From positions 1-64,000 of the forward strand of contig NZ_JQKW01000007.1 of NCBI RefSeq assembly GCF_000746255.1: a DNA stretch of 64,000 nt, given 5' to 3'. Within the stretch, counting starts at the first letter, position 1. Every line of letters starts with the position of its first letter. This document shows, one piece after another, positions 7,636 through 15,122 of this stretch. The notes under the pieces were generated by a model that had not been told where the DNA came from, ran no database searches, and saw nothing but the letters and a program-made list of their open reading frames with translations. The position numbers and the translations under genes are program-made. The DNA comes from Thermodesulfobacterium hydrogeniphilum (GTDB taxonomy: Bacteria; Desulfobacterota; Thermodesulfobacteria; Thermodesulfobacteriales; Thermodesulfobacteriaceae).

Positions 7636-10227
7636 ATGCTCAAAAAACTTATAGATAAAAACTGGATATTTCTTATTGATGGATCTTCTTTTGTTTATAG
7701 AGCCTATTTTGCTATTCCTGGATATTTAGCTACTACTAAGGGATTTCCTACTAAAGCTATTTTTGGTGTTACTCAAATGATCCTAAAAATTCTAAAAGAA
7801 TGGGATCCAGAATATATTATCTGGTTTATGGATGAAAAAGAACCTACTTTTAGACATATAGCCTATGAAAATTATAAAGCTACCCGTCCAGGAATGCCAG
7901 AGGATCTGAAAATCCAGATTCCTTATATTAAAAAAATTATACCAGCCCTCGGAATACCTGTTATTTCCTGCCCCGGATATGAGGCAGATGATCTTATTGC
8001 AACTTTTGTCCATAAAATAATTAAAAAATTAGATAAATCGGCTATTATTGTGGCAGGAGATAAAGATCTTTATTCTCTTGTTTCAGAAAAGGTTTGTATT
8101 TATGATCCTGTTAGAGAGAAACTTTTAGATAAAGAAGCTTTTTTTAAAAAATATGGTTTTGATCCTACTATTTTTCCAGAATTCCGTGCTTTGACCGGAG
8201 ATAAAAGTGATAATATTCCTGGTGTCCCGGGAGTGGGAGAAAAAACCGCTAAAAATCTTATTGGAAAATTTAAGAATCTGAATAATCTTTATGCTAATAT
8301 TTCAAAACTAACCCCTTTAAAACTTAGAGAAAACCTTTTAAAATACAAAGAACAGGTTTTAAATAATGTAGCTCTCCTTACTCTTAATTTTAATGCTCCC
8401 CTCCCTTCAGAAAGTCTTGAATACTACGAAAGAAAAGATCCGGATTACAATTTTCTAAAAAAACTTTTTAAAGAATTGGAATTTAGAAAATTTTTAACAG
8501 AATTAAAAATTCCTTCTGCAGAACTTAAAGCAAGATTAGTTGAAGAAAAAATAGATCTTGAAAAGCTTAAAAAAGCAGAAATTTTAAGTATTTTACCTTT
8601 TAAAATTCAGGGAAACCTCTTTTCCTTAACCAATCCTGAAGAATTAACAGTTGCCTCTGATGAAAAAGAGGCTTATAAACTTTCTGTTGAAGTTTTTAAA
8701 AATCTAAAGAAAAATACTAAGTCTGAATTTATTCTTCATGATTATAAAAGTTTTCTAAAAAATTACGAAATTTTTTTAGATTTTCTTTTTGATACCAAAT
8801 TAGCAGCTTATCTTCTTAATCCATCTCTTAAGAATTATGATTTAGATTTTCTTTTGCAGGAGCATTTAGATATTAATTTAAACTCTTTAAAAGCCTCTAA
8901 AAATGAATTGCAGGCTATAAAAACATGCGGGCTTTATTTGTTAGGAAAGGATTTAAAGAAAAAAGTGGAAGAAGAGAATTTAACCACTTGGCTTAAAAAA
9001 GTAGAGATTCCTTTGAGTGAAGTCCTTTTTGAGATGGAAAAAAAGGGTTTTAAAATTGACATAGAATATGTAAGAGAACTTAACCAGAGATATCAGAAAA
9101 GACTAAAAGAAATAGAAGAAAAGCTTTTTGAAATAGCAGGTTTTAGATTTAATCCTCGTTCCAGTAGAGAGGTAGGAGTTATTCTTTTTGAAAAACTTAA
9201 ACTCCCTATGATAAAAAAAACACCCAAAAGTTCTTTACCCTCTACAGATGCAGAAGTTTTGGAAGAACTTGCTCCTCTTCATCCCTTTGTAAAGCTCCTT
9301 CTTCAATATAGGACTTTATATAAAATAAAAAGCACTTATTTAGAAGCTTTTTTAAAATATGTTTCTTCTTCTGATTGGCGTTTACATACTGAATTCAATC
9401 AAACTGGAACAGCCACAGGGAGGCTTAGTTCTCAAAATCCTAATTTACAAAATATTCCTATAAAAGGTGATGAAGGATTAGCTATAAGAAGGGTTTTTAT
9501 CTCAGAAGAAGGGTATTTACTGTGTAGTTTGGATTATTCACAAATAGAATTAAGAATTCTTGCTCATTTCTCAGAAGATGAGAATCTTATTAGAGCTTTT
9601 GAAAGAGGGGAGGATATTCATACTTTTACTGCTTGTGAGGTTTTTGGTGTGCCCCTTGAAAAGGTTACTCCAGAAATGAGAAGAATGAGTAAGGCTATTA
9701 ATTTTGGCATAGCCTATGGAATGAGTGCTTATGGTTTAAGTAAAGAATTAAGAATAAGTGTAAAAGAAGCAGAGGCTATAATTAACAGATATTTTAGCAG
9801 ATATCCTAAAATTAAAGAGTATATAGAGAAAACTATAGAATTTGCCAGAGAAAATGGTTATGTGAAAACTCTGGCAGGAAGAAAGCGTTATATTCCTGAA
9901 ATATTTAGTCCTAATAAAACTGTAAAGGAGCTGGGGCAGAGAATAGCAGTAAATACACCTATTCAGGGCTCAGCCTCTGATCTTATAAAGTGTGCTATGG
10001 TGGCTCTTTATAAAGAACTTAAAAAACAAAATCTAAAAACCTCTATTATATTACAAATTCATGATGAACTTATTCTGGAGGTTCCTAAGGAGGAAGTTGA
10101 AATTGTAAAAGAAGTTGCACCTAAAATAATGGAAAGTCCCTTTAAATATTTAGGGTTTGATTATAAACTCAAAGTTCCTATTAAAGTTAATATGACCTTT
10201 GGTAAAAACTGGGCAGAATGCAAGTAA
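7636..10227 (+). CDS. polA: DNA polymerase I
   Basis: Repair and Okazaki-fragment polymerase. Of 863 residues, about 10-290 form the 5'-3' exonuclease/flap nuclease domain (IDGSSFVYRAYFA, YEADDLIATF, VAGDKDLYSLV, ALTGDKSDNIPGVPGVGEKTA). Residues about 310-490 are a 3'-5' exonuclease-like domain without a recognisable DxE first motif, so proofreading is probably lost, as in Taq polymerase. The polymerase domain has motif A with D633 (LDYSQIELR), the O-helix RRMSKAINFGIAYGMS, and motif C with H809, D810 and E811. Start is ATG 7636 after a weak GAG site. The pseudouridine synthase gene follows 6 nt downstream. Confidence 0.98.
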   Translation: MLKKLIDKNWIFLIDGSSFVYRAYFAIPGYLATTKGFPTKAIFGVTQMILKILKEWDPEYIIWFMDEKEPTFRHIAYENYKATRPGMPEDLKIQIPYIKKIIPALGIPVISCPGYEADDLIATFVHKIIKKLDKSAIIVAGDKDLYSLVSEKVCIYDPVREKLLDKEAFFKKYGFDPTIFPEFRALTGDKSDNIPGVPGVGEKTAKNLIGKFKNLNNLYANISKLTPLKLRENLLKYKEQVLNNVALLTLNFNAPLPSESLEYYERKDPDYNFLKKLFKELEFRKFLTELKIPSAELKARLVEEKIDLEKLKKAEILSILPFKIQGNLFSLTNPEELTVASDEKEAYKLSVEVFKNLKKNTKSEFILHDYKSFLKNYEIFLDFLFDTKLAAYLLNPSLKNYDLDFLLQEHLDINLNSLKASKNELQAIKTCGLYLLGKDLKKKVEEENLTTWLKKVEIPLSEVLFEMEKKGFKIDIEYVRELNQRYQKRLKEIEEKLFEIAGFRFNPRSSREVGVILFEKLKLPMIKKTPKSSLPSTDAEVLEELAPLHPFVKLLLQYRTLYKIKSTYLEAFLKYVSSSDWRLHTEFNQTGTATGRLSSQNPNLQNIPIKGDEGLAIRRVFISEEGYLLCSLDYSQIELRILAHFSEDENLIRAFERGEDIHTFTACEVFGVPLEKVTPEMRRMSKAINFGIAYGMSAYGLSKELRISVKEAEAIINRYFSRYPKIKEYIEKTIEFARENGYVKTLAGRKRYIPEIFSPNKTVKELGQRIAVNTPIQGSASDLIKCAMVALYKELKKQNLKTSIILQIHDELILEVPKEEVEIVKEVAPKIMESPFKYLGFDYKLKVPIKVNMTFGKNWAECK

Positions 10228-10233
10228 ATTTTT

Positions 10234-10950
10234 ATGAGATTAGACAAATTTTTAAGTCAAGCAGGATTAGGATCTCGTAGACAAACATGGAAACTTGTTA
10301 GAAAGGGAAAGGTAAAAGTTAATTCTCGGATAATAAAAGACCCTGCTTTTAAAATAGATCCTGAAAAAGATTTGATAGAAATAAATAATCAAATTTTATA
10401 TTTAACATCTCAGTTTTATTATTATAAATTTTACAAACCCAAGGGTTATATAACTTCAACTAAGGATTTACAGCCTACTGTTATGGATCTAATTCCCAAA
10501 GAGTTACCAGGTTTTTCAAAAATTTTTCCTGTAGGAAGACTTGATAAAGATGCAGAGGGTCTTTTAATTTTAACCAATGATGGAAGTTTAGCCCACAGAT
10601 TGCTTCATCCTAAATGGAAATTATCCAAAACTTATGAGTTAAAAATAACTCCAAGACTTAAGGAAGAGGATAAAGAGTTTTTGGAAAAGGGGATAGAACT
10701 TTCAGAAGGGAAAACCAAACCCTGCCAAATTGAATTTCTAAACAAAGATAAAGATTTTTTAAAAATCACGGTTTTTGAAGGAAGATATCATCTTTTAAAA
10801 AGAATGTTTGGTAAATTAGGATACAAGGTTTTACATATCAGAAGAATTGCCATCGGTCCAGTAAAATTAGAAAACTTAAAACCTGGAGAAATTAGAAAGC
10901 TTTCTCACAGCGAAATAGAGGCTATAAAAAGCCTTTTAAAATGCCTTTAA
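10234..10950 (+). CDS. RsuA/RluB-family pseudouridine synthase
   Basis: Isomerises a specific uridine in ribosomal RNA. The 238-residue protein has an N-terminal S4 RNA-binding domain (MRLDKFLSQAGLGSRRQ, about 1-60) and the catalytic domain with GRLDKDAEGLLILTNDG, whose first Asp is the nucleophile. LLKRMFGKLGYKVLHIRRIAIG is in the position of the conserved C-terminal K-R-M-F motif. Family position between RsuA (16S) and RluB/RluE (23S) cannot be settled by eye. It starts six bases after polA with no strong ribosome binding site. The convergent kinase gene ends 9 nt beyond its stop. Confidence 0.92.
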   Translation: MRLDKFLSQAGLGSRRQTWKLVRKGKVKVNSRIIKDPAFKIDPEKDLIEINNQILYLTSQFYYYKFYKPKGYITSTKDLQPTVMDLIPKELPGFSKIFPVGRLDKDAEGLLILTNDGSLAHRLLHPKWKLSKTYELKITPRLKEEDKEFLEKGIELSEGKTKPCQIEFLNKDKDFLKITVFEGRYHLLKRMFGKLGYKVLHIRRIAIGPVKLENLKPGEIRKLSHSEIEAIKSLLKCL

Positions 10951-10959
10951 TTTCCAAAA

Positions 10960-13050
10960 TTAAACTTTATTAGGTTTGCAGGGTAAAGTGATAATAAAAT
11001 GAGTTCCCTTAGGATGGTTTTTTTTCACTTGAAATGTTCCATGATGAAGCTTAATAATAGAATAAACCATAATAAGACCTGTGCCAAGTTCTTTTAATTT
11101 TATTATATCTCCTTTGGCTATTTTTTCCTGAATTTCTTCAGAAATTCCTTCTCCTGTATCTTTAATTTCAATTATAACCTCATTATTTTTCCTGTTTATT
11201 AAAATATCTATAATTCCTTCTCCATTCATGGCTTTTATGCAATTATCAATCAAGTTTATCCAGATTCTTTTGAATTGAAATTTATCAAAAAAACACTCTG
11301 CATCATCTTCTGCTCTTATATTAAAATTAACCTTTGGATAAGCAAATTCATAGAGATCTATCACTTCAATGAGGCTTTCAAGCAAATTCCATTTTTCTAA
11401 ATTAAGAGGAGGTGTTTTAGAAAAATAATAAAAATCTGTGGCAAGCTTTTTCAATTCTTCTATATATTTTTCTATAGTATAAGTAGTTTTCAAAAGTATT
11501 TCTTTTTTTTCTCCTTCAAGATTTTTTTCTAATTGTTTTTTTAATCTTTCTACAGAAAGTTTAATAGGTGTTAAAGGATTTTTTATCTCATGAGCAATTC
11601 TTAGTGCTACTTCTTTCCACAGAGAAAGCTTTTTAAGATTTTCTTTTTCCTCAAGATTTTCTATAATAAACATAAACTCCAATTCCTTAGATTCCAGTTT
11701 TATAACAGTTATCCCTAAGAAGATTTCTTTATCATTTTTAGTTAATTCAAAACTTTTATAAAAGGGTATTGTCAAATCAACAGAACTGATTAATTCTCTA
11801 AGATTTAAAAGTTCTAAAAAATGATCTATATCTTCAAAATCATAGGTTTTTAATAAATTTTTTAAACTTTCATTAAAATATTTTATTTGAAGATTTTTAT
11901 TAAAAATAAGAATTCCTATAGGGAGATGATTTAGTATAGTAATGAGATAATCATTATACCTTTTTAATTCATCTTCATACTCTTTTATTTTTTTGGCCAT
12001 ATCTTTAAAAGATTTTATGAGCATTCCTATTTCATCTTCAGAAATTTCACCCAAAGGCAGGTTTTCCAATTGATAATCCTTTTGAGATATTTTTTGAGTG
12101 GCCAATAATAAATTCTGCAAAGGTTCAGTAAGATTTCTACCAATTTTACTCCCAACCCAAATACCTATAAAAATTATGAGAAGAAGAACAGAGAAGCCTG
12201 CTAACATTAAAAATTTCTTAAAAATTTTTAGATATTTCTTTTCTGGGATTCCTTGATTATTAGAAAATTTGCTTAAATCTAAGATTTTTCCTGTAGCTAA
12301 TATGAAATTTTTACCATTTTTATCTTTACAGGGTATAAAAACTCTAATTAAAATTTTGGAATCTATAGTGGATATTTGAGTTTGAGGTATCTGTTCATTT
12401 TTAATTTTATCTAAAATGGAAGGAGGTATACCAAGTTTTTCTTTTATATCTGAAGAATAAGTTTTTTTGTAGAGATCTCCTGAATATGTATAAACTTCTA
12501 TAGAATCAAGATCAGAAAAATAACGATACCTTTCCCTGAGAACTTTACTTTTTACTCTTTTGGTTTTAGAAATATAATTTTTTATTATATTTTGCCCTTT
12601 TATTAAAAGTTCTCTTTCAGTATCTTTATAATAGTCTTCAGCTTTCATAAATTGTGTTATAAACTTTTCTTCAATGTATTCTTTTATCCAATAATCAAGC
12701 GTCTTTTTAAAAAAGAAAAAGCTTCCAAGAACAAGTATGATAGATGGAAATATAATAGAAAGGAAATAAGTGGTAAAAAGTTTTATTTTTATGCTTTTGG
12801 ATATTTTTTTAACCTTTATTTCCCAGAAAATTTTAAGCAAATATCTAAAAATAAAATAAAGTAAAACCAGGATAAAAATAAGATTTAGTTGAAATAACAG
12901 GAAAAGAAGAACATTTTTTTGAGATACACTTAAAAAGGAAAGGTCAAATACATTAAATTCTAACCAGACAAAGAAAATTATTAAAGGAAAAAATATAAAA
13001 AAGAGTTTATATTTTTTTAAAAGTTGTTTAAGGTTTTGCCAGAATTTCAT
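10960..13050 (-). CDS. NtrY-like membrane sensor histidine kinase
   Basis: A 696-residue two-component sensor. It has three N-terminal hydrophobic segments (about 16-33, 47-71, 91-115), a periplasmic-type sensor stretch (about 116-275), a further membrane helix (about 278-300), HAMP (about 302-356), a PAS-like region (about 365-465), a HisKA domain with phospho-acceptor H487 in RIAHEIKNPLTPIK, and a HATPase with NLIDNCIKAM (N box), DTGEGIS (G1) and GTGLIMVYSI (G2). The layout matches NtrY. No NtrX response regulator is in the window. It overlaps the DUF4390 gene upstream by 23 nt. Signal unknown. Confidence 0.93.
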   Translation of the reverse strand: MKFWQNLKQLLKKYKLFFIFFPLIIFFVWLEFNVFDLSFLSVSQKNVLLFLLFQLNLIFILVLLYFIFRYLLKIFWEIKVKKISKSIKIKLFTTYFLSIIFPSIILVLGSFFFFKKTLDYWIKEYIEEKFITQFMKAEDYYKDTERELLIKGQNIIKNYISKTKRVKSKVLRERYRYFSDLDSIEVYTYSGDLYKKTYSSDIKEKLGIPPSILDKIKNEQIPQTQISTIDSKILIRVFIPCKDKNGKNFILATGKILDLSKFSNNQGIPEKKYLKIFKKFLMLAGFSVLLLIIFIGIWVGSKIGRNLTEPLQNLLLATQKISQKDYQLENLPLGEISEDEIGMLIKSFKDMAKKIKEYEDELKRYNDYLITILNHLPIGILIFNKNLQIKYFNESLKNLLKTYDFEDIDHFLELLNLRELISSVDLTIPFYKSFELTKNDKEIFLGITVIKLESKELEFMFIIENLEEKENLKKLSLWKEVALRIAHEIKNPLTPIKLSVERLKKQLEKNLEGEKKEILLKTTYTIEKYIEELKKLATDFYYFSKTPPLNLEKWNLLESLIEVIDLYEFAYPKVNFNIRAEDDAECFFDKFQFKRIWINLIDNCIKAMNGEGIIDILINRKNNEVIIEIKDTGEGISEEIQEKIAKGDIIKLKELGTGLIMVYSIIKLHHGTFQVKKNHPKGTHFIITLPCKPNKV

Positions 13051-13588
13051 CTAATTCAAAGGTTTTAGAAATTTTTAAAACTTTAGTGTGTATTTTTTTT
13101 GTATATCTAAGATCATTTGATAAATGGGTTTTGTAATTAATGTCAACTTTTACTTTTAAATAAAGTGAATTATTCTCAGGAGGAAGTTTAAATTTTAAAG
13201 GATAAGATTCTAATTTAACCGTTTTAAGAACGGCTTTTTCTGCCTTATCAAAAGAGATAAGATTTGAATTATCTTCCAAAAAATAAAGATTTTTTTCTGG
13301 ATCATAGAAAAGTTTCTGAGAATAAAGTTCTTTGTATAAAAGGACATCTTTCAAAATAAAGAAACGTCTTTTATAAATTTCAAAATCATAATTAATAAAA
13401 ATAGGATATTTTTGTTCTTTTAAGGCTAAAATCAACTTTTGCAAAGGGAATTCTTTATAAAAGATATTAATTAATAAATAAGTTTTATAAGGATAAATAA
13501 TAGTTTTTTTTATTTCCCAAGCTCTTGCAAAAGATATTAAAAACAAAACAGCAGATAAAAAAGCTATAAAGATTTTTAAGAATTTCAT
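13028..13588 (-). CDS. DUF4390-type secreted protein
   Basis: A probable exported protein of unknown function, resembling DUF4390 proteins that often precede NtrY-like kinases. From ATG 13588 the product is 186 residues and opens with a signal peptide (MKFLKIFIAFLSAVLFLISF, then ARAWE). The body is beta-rich with alternating aromatic residues. An upstream in-frame ATG at 13645 would add 19 residues in front of the signal peptide and overlap the ahbB-like gene, so I prefer 13588. The pairing suggests it acts in, or is sensed by, the kinase pathway; that is inference. Confidence 0.75.
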   Translation of the reverse strand: MKFLKIFIAFLSAVLFLISFARAWEIKKTIIYPYKTYLLINIFYKEFPLQKLILALKEQKYPIFINYDFEIYKRRFFILKDVLLYKELYSQKLFYDPEKNLYFLEDNSNLISFDKAEKAVLKTVKLESYPLKFKLPPENNSLYLKVKVDINYKTHLSNDLRYTKKIHTKVLKISKTFELDEILAKP

Positions 13589-13625
13589 AAATTTATAATA
13601 ACAACTCTTGGTTTTAAAAACAAGA

Positions 13626-14099
13626 TTATAATAAATATTGAGCATGCTTTCTTACTATTTCTTTTTTAGTAAATAATACTTCATATTCAAATAATTTAAA
13701 CTTTTCAGAAATGTTTTGAATCAATTTAAATAGCTCTTCCTTATTCTTGGCATGTAACATAGTATAAAGATTATAAGGCCAATCTTCATAGGTTTTTCTC
13801 AAATAACAATGAGACACAAAAGGAAGAGAAGCTAAGGCATTTCCTACTTCTTCTACTTTTTCTTCGGGAACTTTCCAGGCAACCATAGCATTCCCTTCTA
13901 TTCCTGCAAGGTTGTGTCTTAAAGTTATCCCTAATCTTCTTATAATTTTTTTTTCTATAAGGGATTTTATAATATTTAAAACTTCTTCTTCAGAAAGATC
14001 CAGATTTTGAGCTATTTTATAATAAGGCCTTTCACAAATAGGAAGACCATTTATTAAAATTTTTAAAACTTTTTTTTCTTTTTCTGTTAAATCTAACAT
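13626..14099 (-). CDS. Siroheme decarboxylase AhbB-like subunit (Lrp/AsnC-like fold)
   Basis: Siroheme decarboxylase (AhbA with AhbB) makes didecarboxysiroheme in the alternative heme pathway of sulfate reducers and archaea. The 157-residue protein has an N-terminal winged helix (about 1-55, ending IIRRLGITLRHNLAG) and an alpha-beta domain with NAMVAWKVPEE, SHCYLRKTYEDWPYNLYTM and a terminal basic stretch, as in AhbB. No separate ahbA is adjacent, while a fused AhbA-AhbB gene lies at 20902. It follows marC by 3 nt with a GGAG site. A purely regulatory Lrp-like role is less likely given the SHCYxR and YNLYTM motifs. Confidence 0.82.
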   Translation of the reverse strand: MLDLTEKEKKVLKILINGLPICERPYYKIAQNLDLSEEEVLNIIKSLIEKKIIRRLGITLRHNLAGIEGNAMVAWKVPEEKVEEVGNALASLPFVSHCYLRKTYEDWPYNLYTMLHAKNKEELFKLIQNISEKFKLFEYEVLFTKKEIVRKHAQYLL

Positions 14100-14102
14100 A
14101 GA

Positions 14103-14762
14103 TTAAACTCCTGCTATTTTTTTACTAATTTGAAGAATTATATCTGTGGTTCCCTCTATGATCATCTGAACAGCAACTACAGCAAGAATAAGCCCCATAA
14201 GACGGGTCATTACTCCAATAGCTGAGGGACGAAGTTTTTTAGTTAAAAGATCTCCATAAATAAAGCAAAAATAAGTGATCAAACATACAATACCAAAAAT
14301 GAAAATTACCATTAAAATAGTAAAAGGATCGCTTTTTCTTCCTACTAAGGAAAGAGCGGTTGTGATAGTTCCTGGTCCTGCGAGGATAGGTGTAGCTAAA
14401 GGGGTAATAGCAATATTTTCAATGTCTTCTTCAATTTCTTCTTCAGTAGGGTGATGTTGGTAAGATTTTTTAGCTCTGAGCAAATTACGAGCTATCATAA
14501 AAACCAAAATCCCGCCTGCAATTCTAAAAGCAGGTAAAGTGATACCAAAAAGCCTAAAAATAAGGTTTCCTCCTAAGGTGAAAAGTAGAACTATTAAAAA
14601 AGCTGTTAGAACTCCTATCAATGCTACTTTACGGTGATCTGCTTCAGGAAGATTACTAACTAAGGAAAGAAAAATAGGAGTGTTTCCTATAGGATTCATA
14701 ATAGCTAAAAAGGAAAAAAAAGTTTGTAAGATAAAACCTATATTTAGAAATTCCATAATCAT
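14103..14762 (-). CDS. MarC family integral membrane protein
   Basis: A polytopic inner-membrane protein of the MarC (UPF0056) family, whose transport role is not established. It has six predicted membrane segments in 219 residues, with the family motifs MNPIGNTPIF near the N-terminus and ITPLATPILAGPGTITT in the middle, plus an acidic cytoplasmic loop (TEEEIEEDIENI) between them. The start may be ATG 14762 or ATG 14756; neither has a clear ribosome binding site. It is the first gene of a leftward operon with the ahbB-like, DUF4390 and kinase genes, divergent from rpsU. Confidence 0.92.
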   Translation of the reverse strand: MIMEFLNIGFILQTFFSFLAIMNPIGNTPIFLSLVSNLPEADHRKVALIGVLTAFLIVLLFTLGGNLIFRLFGITLPAFRIAGGILVFMIARNLLRAKKSYQHHPTEEEIEEDIENIAITPLATPILAGPGTITTALSLVGRKSDPFTILMVIFIFGIVCLITYFCFIYGDLLTKKLRPSAIGVMTRLMGLILAVVAVQMIIEGTTDIILQISKKIAGV

Positions 14763-14821
14763 AAATATAAAAAATTTTTAAAATAAATCAATTTTACTAT
14801 ATTAGAAGCAGAAAAATCTTC

Positions 14822-14849
14822 TTGACAAATTTAGAAAAAACGTTAGACT
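14822..14849 (+). promoter_or_regulatory. Promoter of the rpsU-mutS2 operon
   Basis: A perfect TTGACA (14822-14827) is followed after 16 bases by TAGACT (14844-14849). The predicted start lies about 25 bases before the TTG codon of rpsU. This supports placing the rpsU start downstream, since a longer reading frame would be translated from the promoter itself. Confidence 0.75.
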
Positions 14850-14881
14850 TAACCAAAAATCTAAAAAGGAGGGATTTTCTT

Positions 14882-15094
14882 TTGGCTGGAATTATAGTAA
14901 GAGAAGGAGAATCTTTGGAACAGGCTTTAAAAAGATTTAAAAGACTGGTTGAAAAAACAAAAATACTTTCTGAAGTTAAAAAAAGAGAGTTTTATGAAAA
15001 ACCCGGAGTGAGACGCAGAAAAAAAATGCAAGCTGCTCGTAAGAAACTTCTTAAGAAGTTGAAAAAACTCCAGCAAAAAATGAAAGAAAGATAA
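14882..15094 (+). CDS. rpsU: 30S ribosomal protein S21
   Basis: A small basic ribosomal protein of the 30S platform. From TTG 14882 the product is 70 residues: [18 protein letters not shown] is the conserved opening, followed by [21 protein letters not shown] chose this TTG because AAGGAGGG lies eight bases upstream and because family members begin at this point; a longer frame from 14822 would begin on the -35 box. It heads the operon rpsU-mutS2-dnaG-rpoD, a variant of the classical rpsU-dnaG-rpoD arrangement. Confidence 0.93.
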   Translation: MAGIIVREGESLEQALKRFKRLVEKTKILSEVKKREFYEKPGVRRRKKMQAARKKLLKKLKKLQQKMKER

Positions 15095-15122
15095 GATTCA
15101 GTTAAGATAGTTTTTTGAAATA

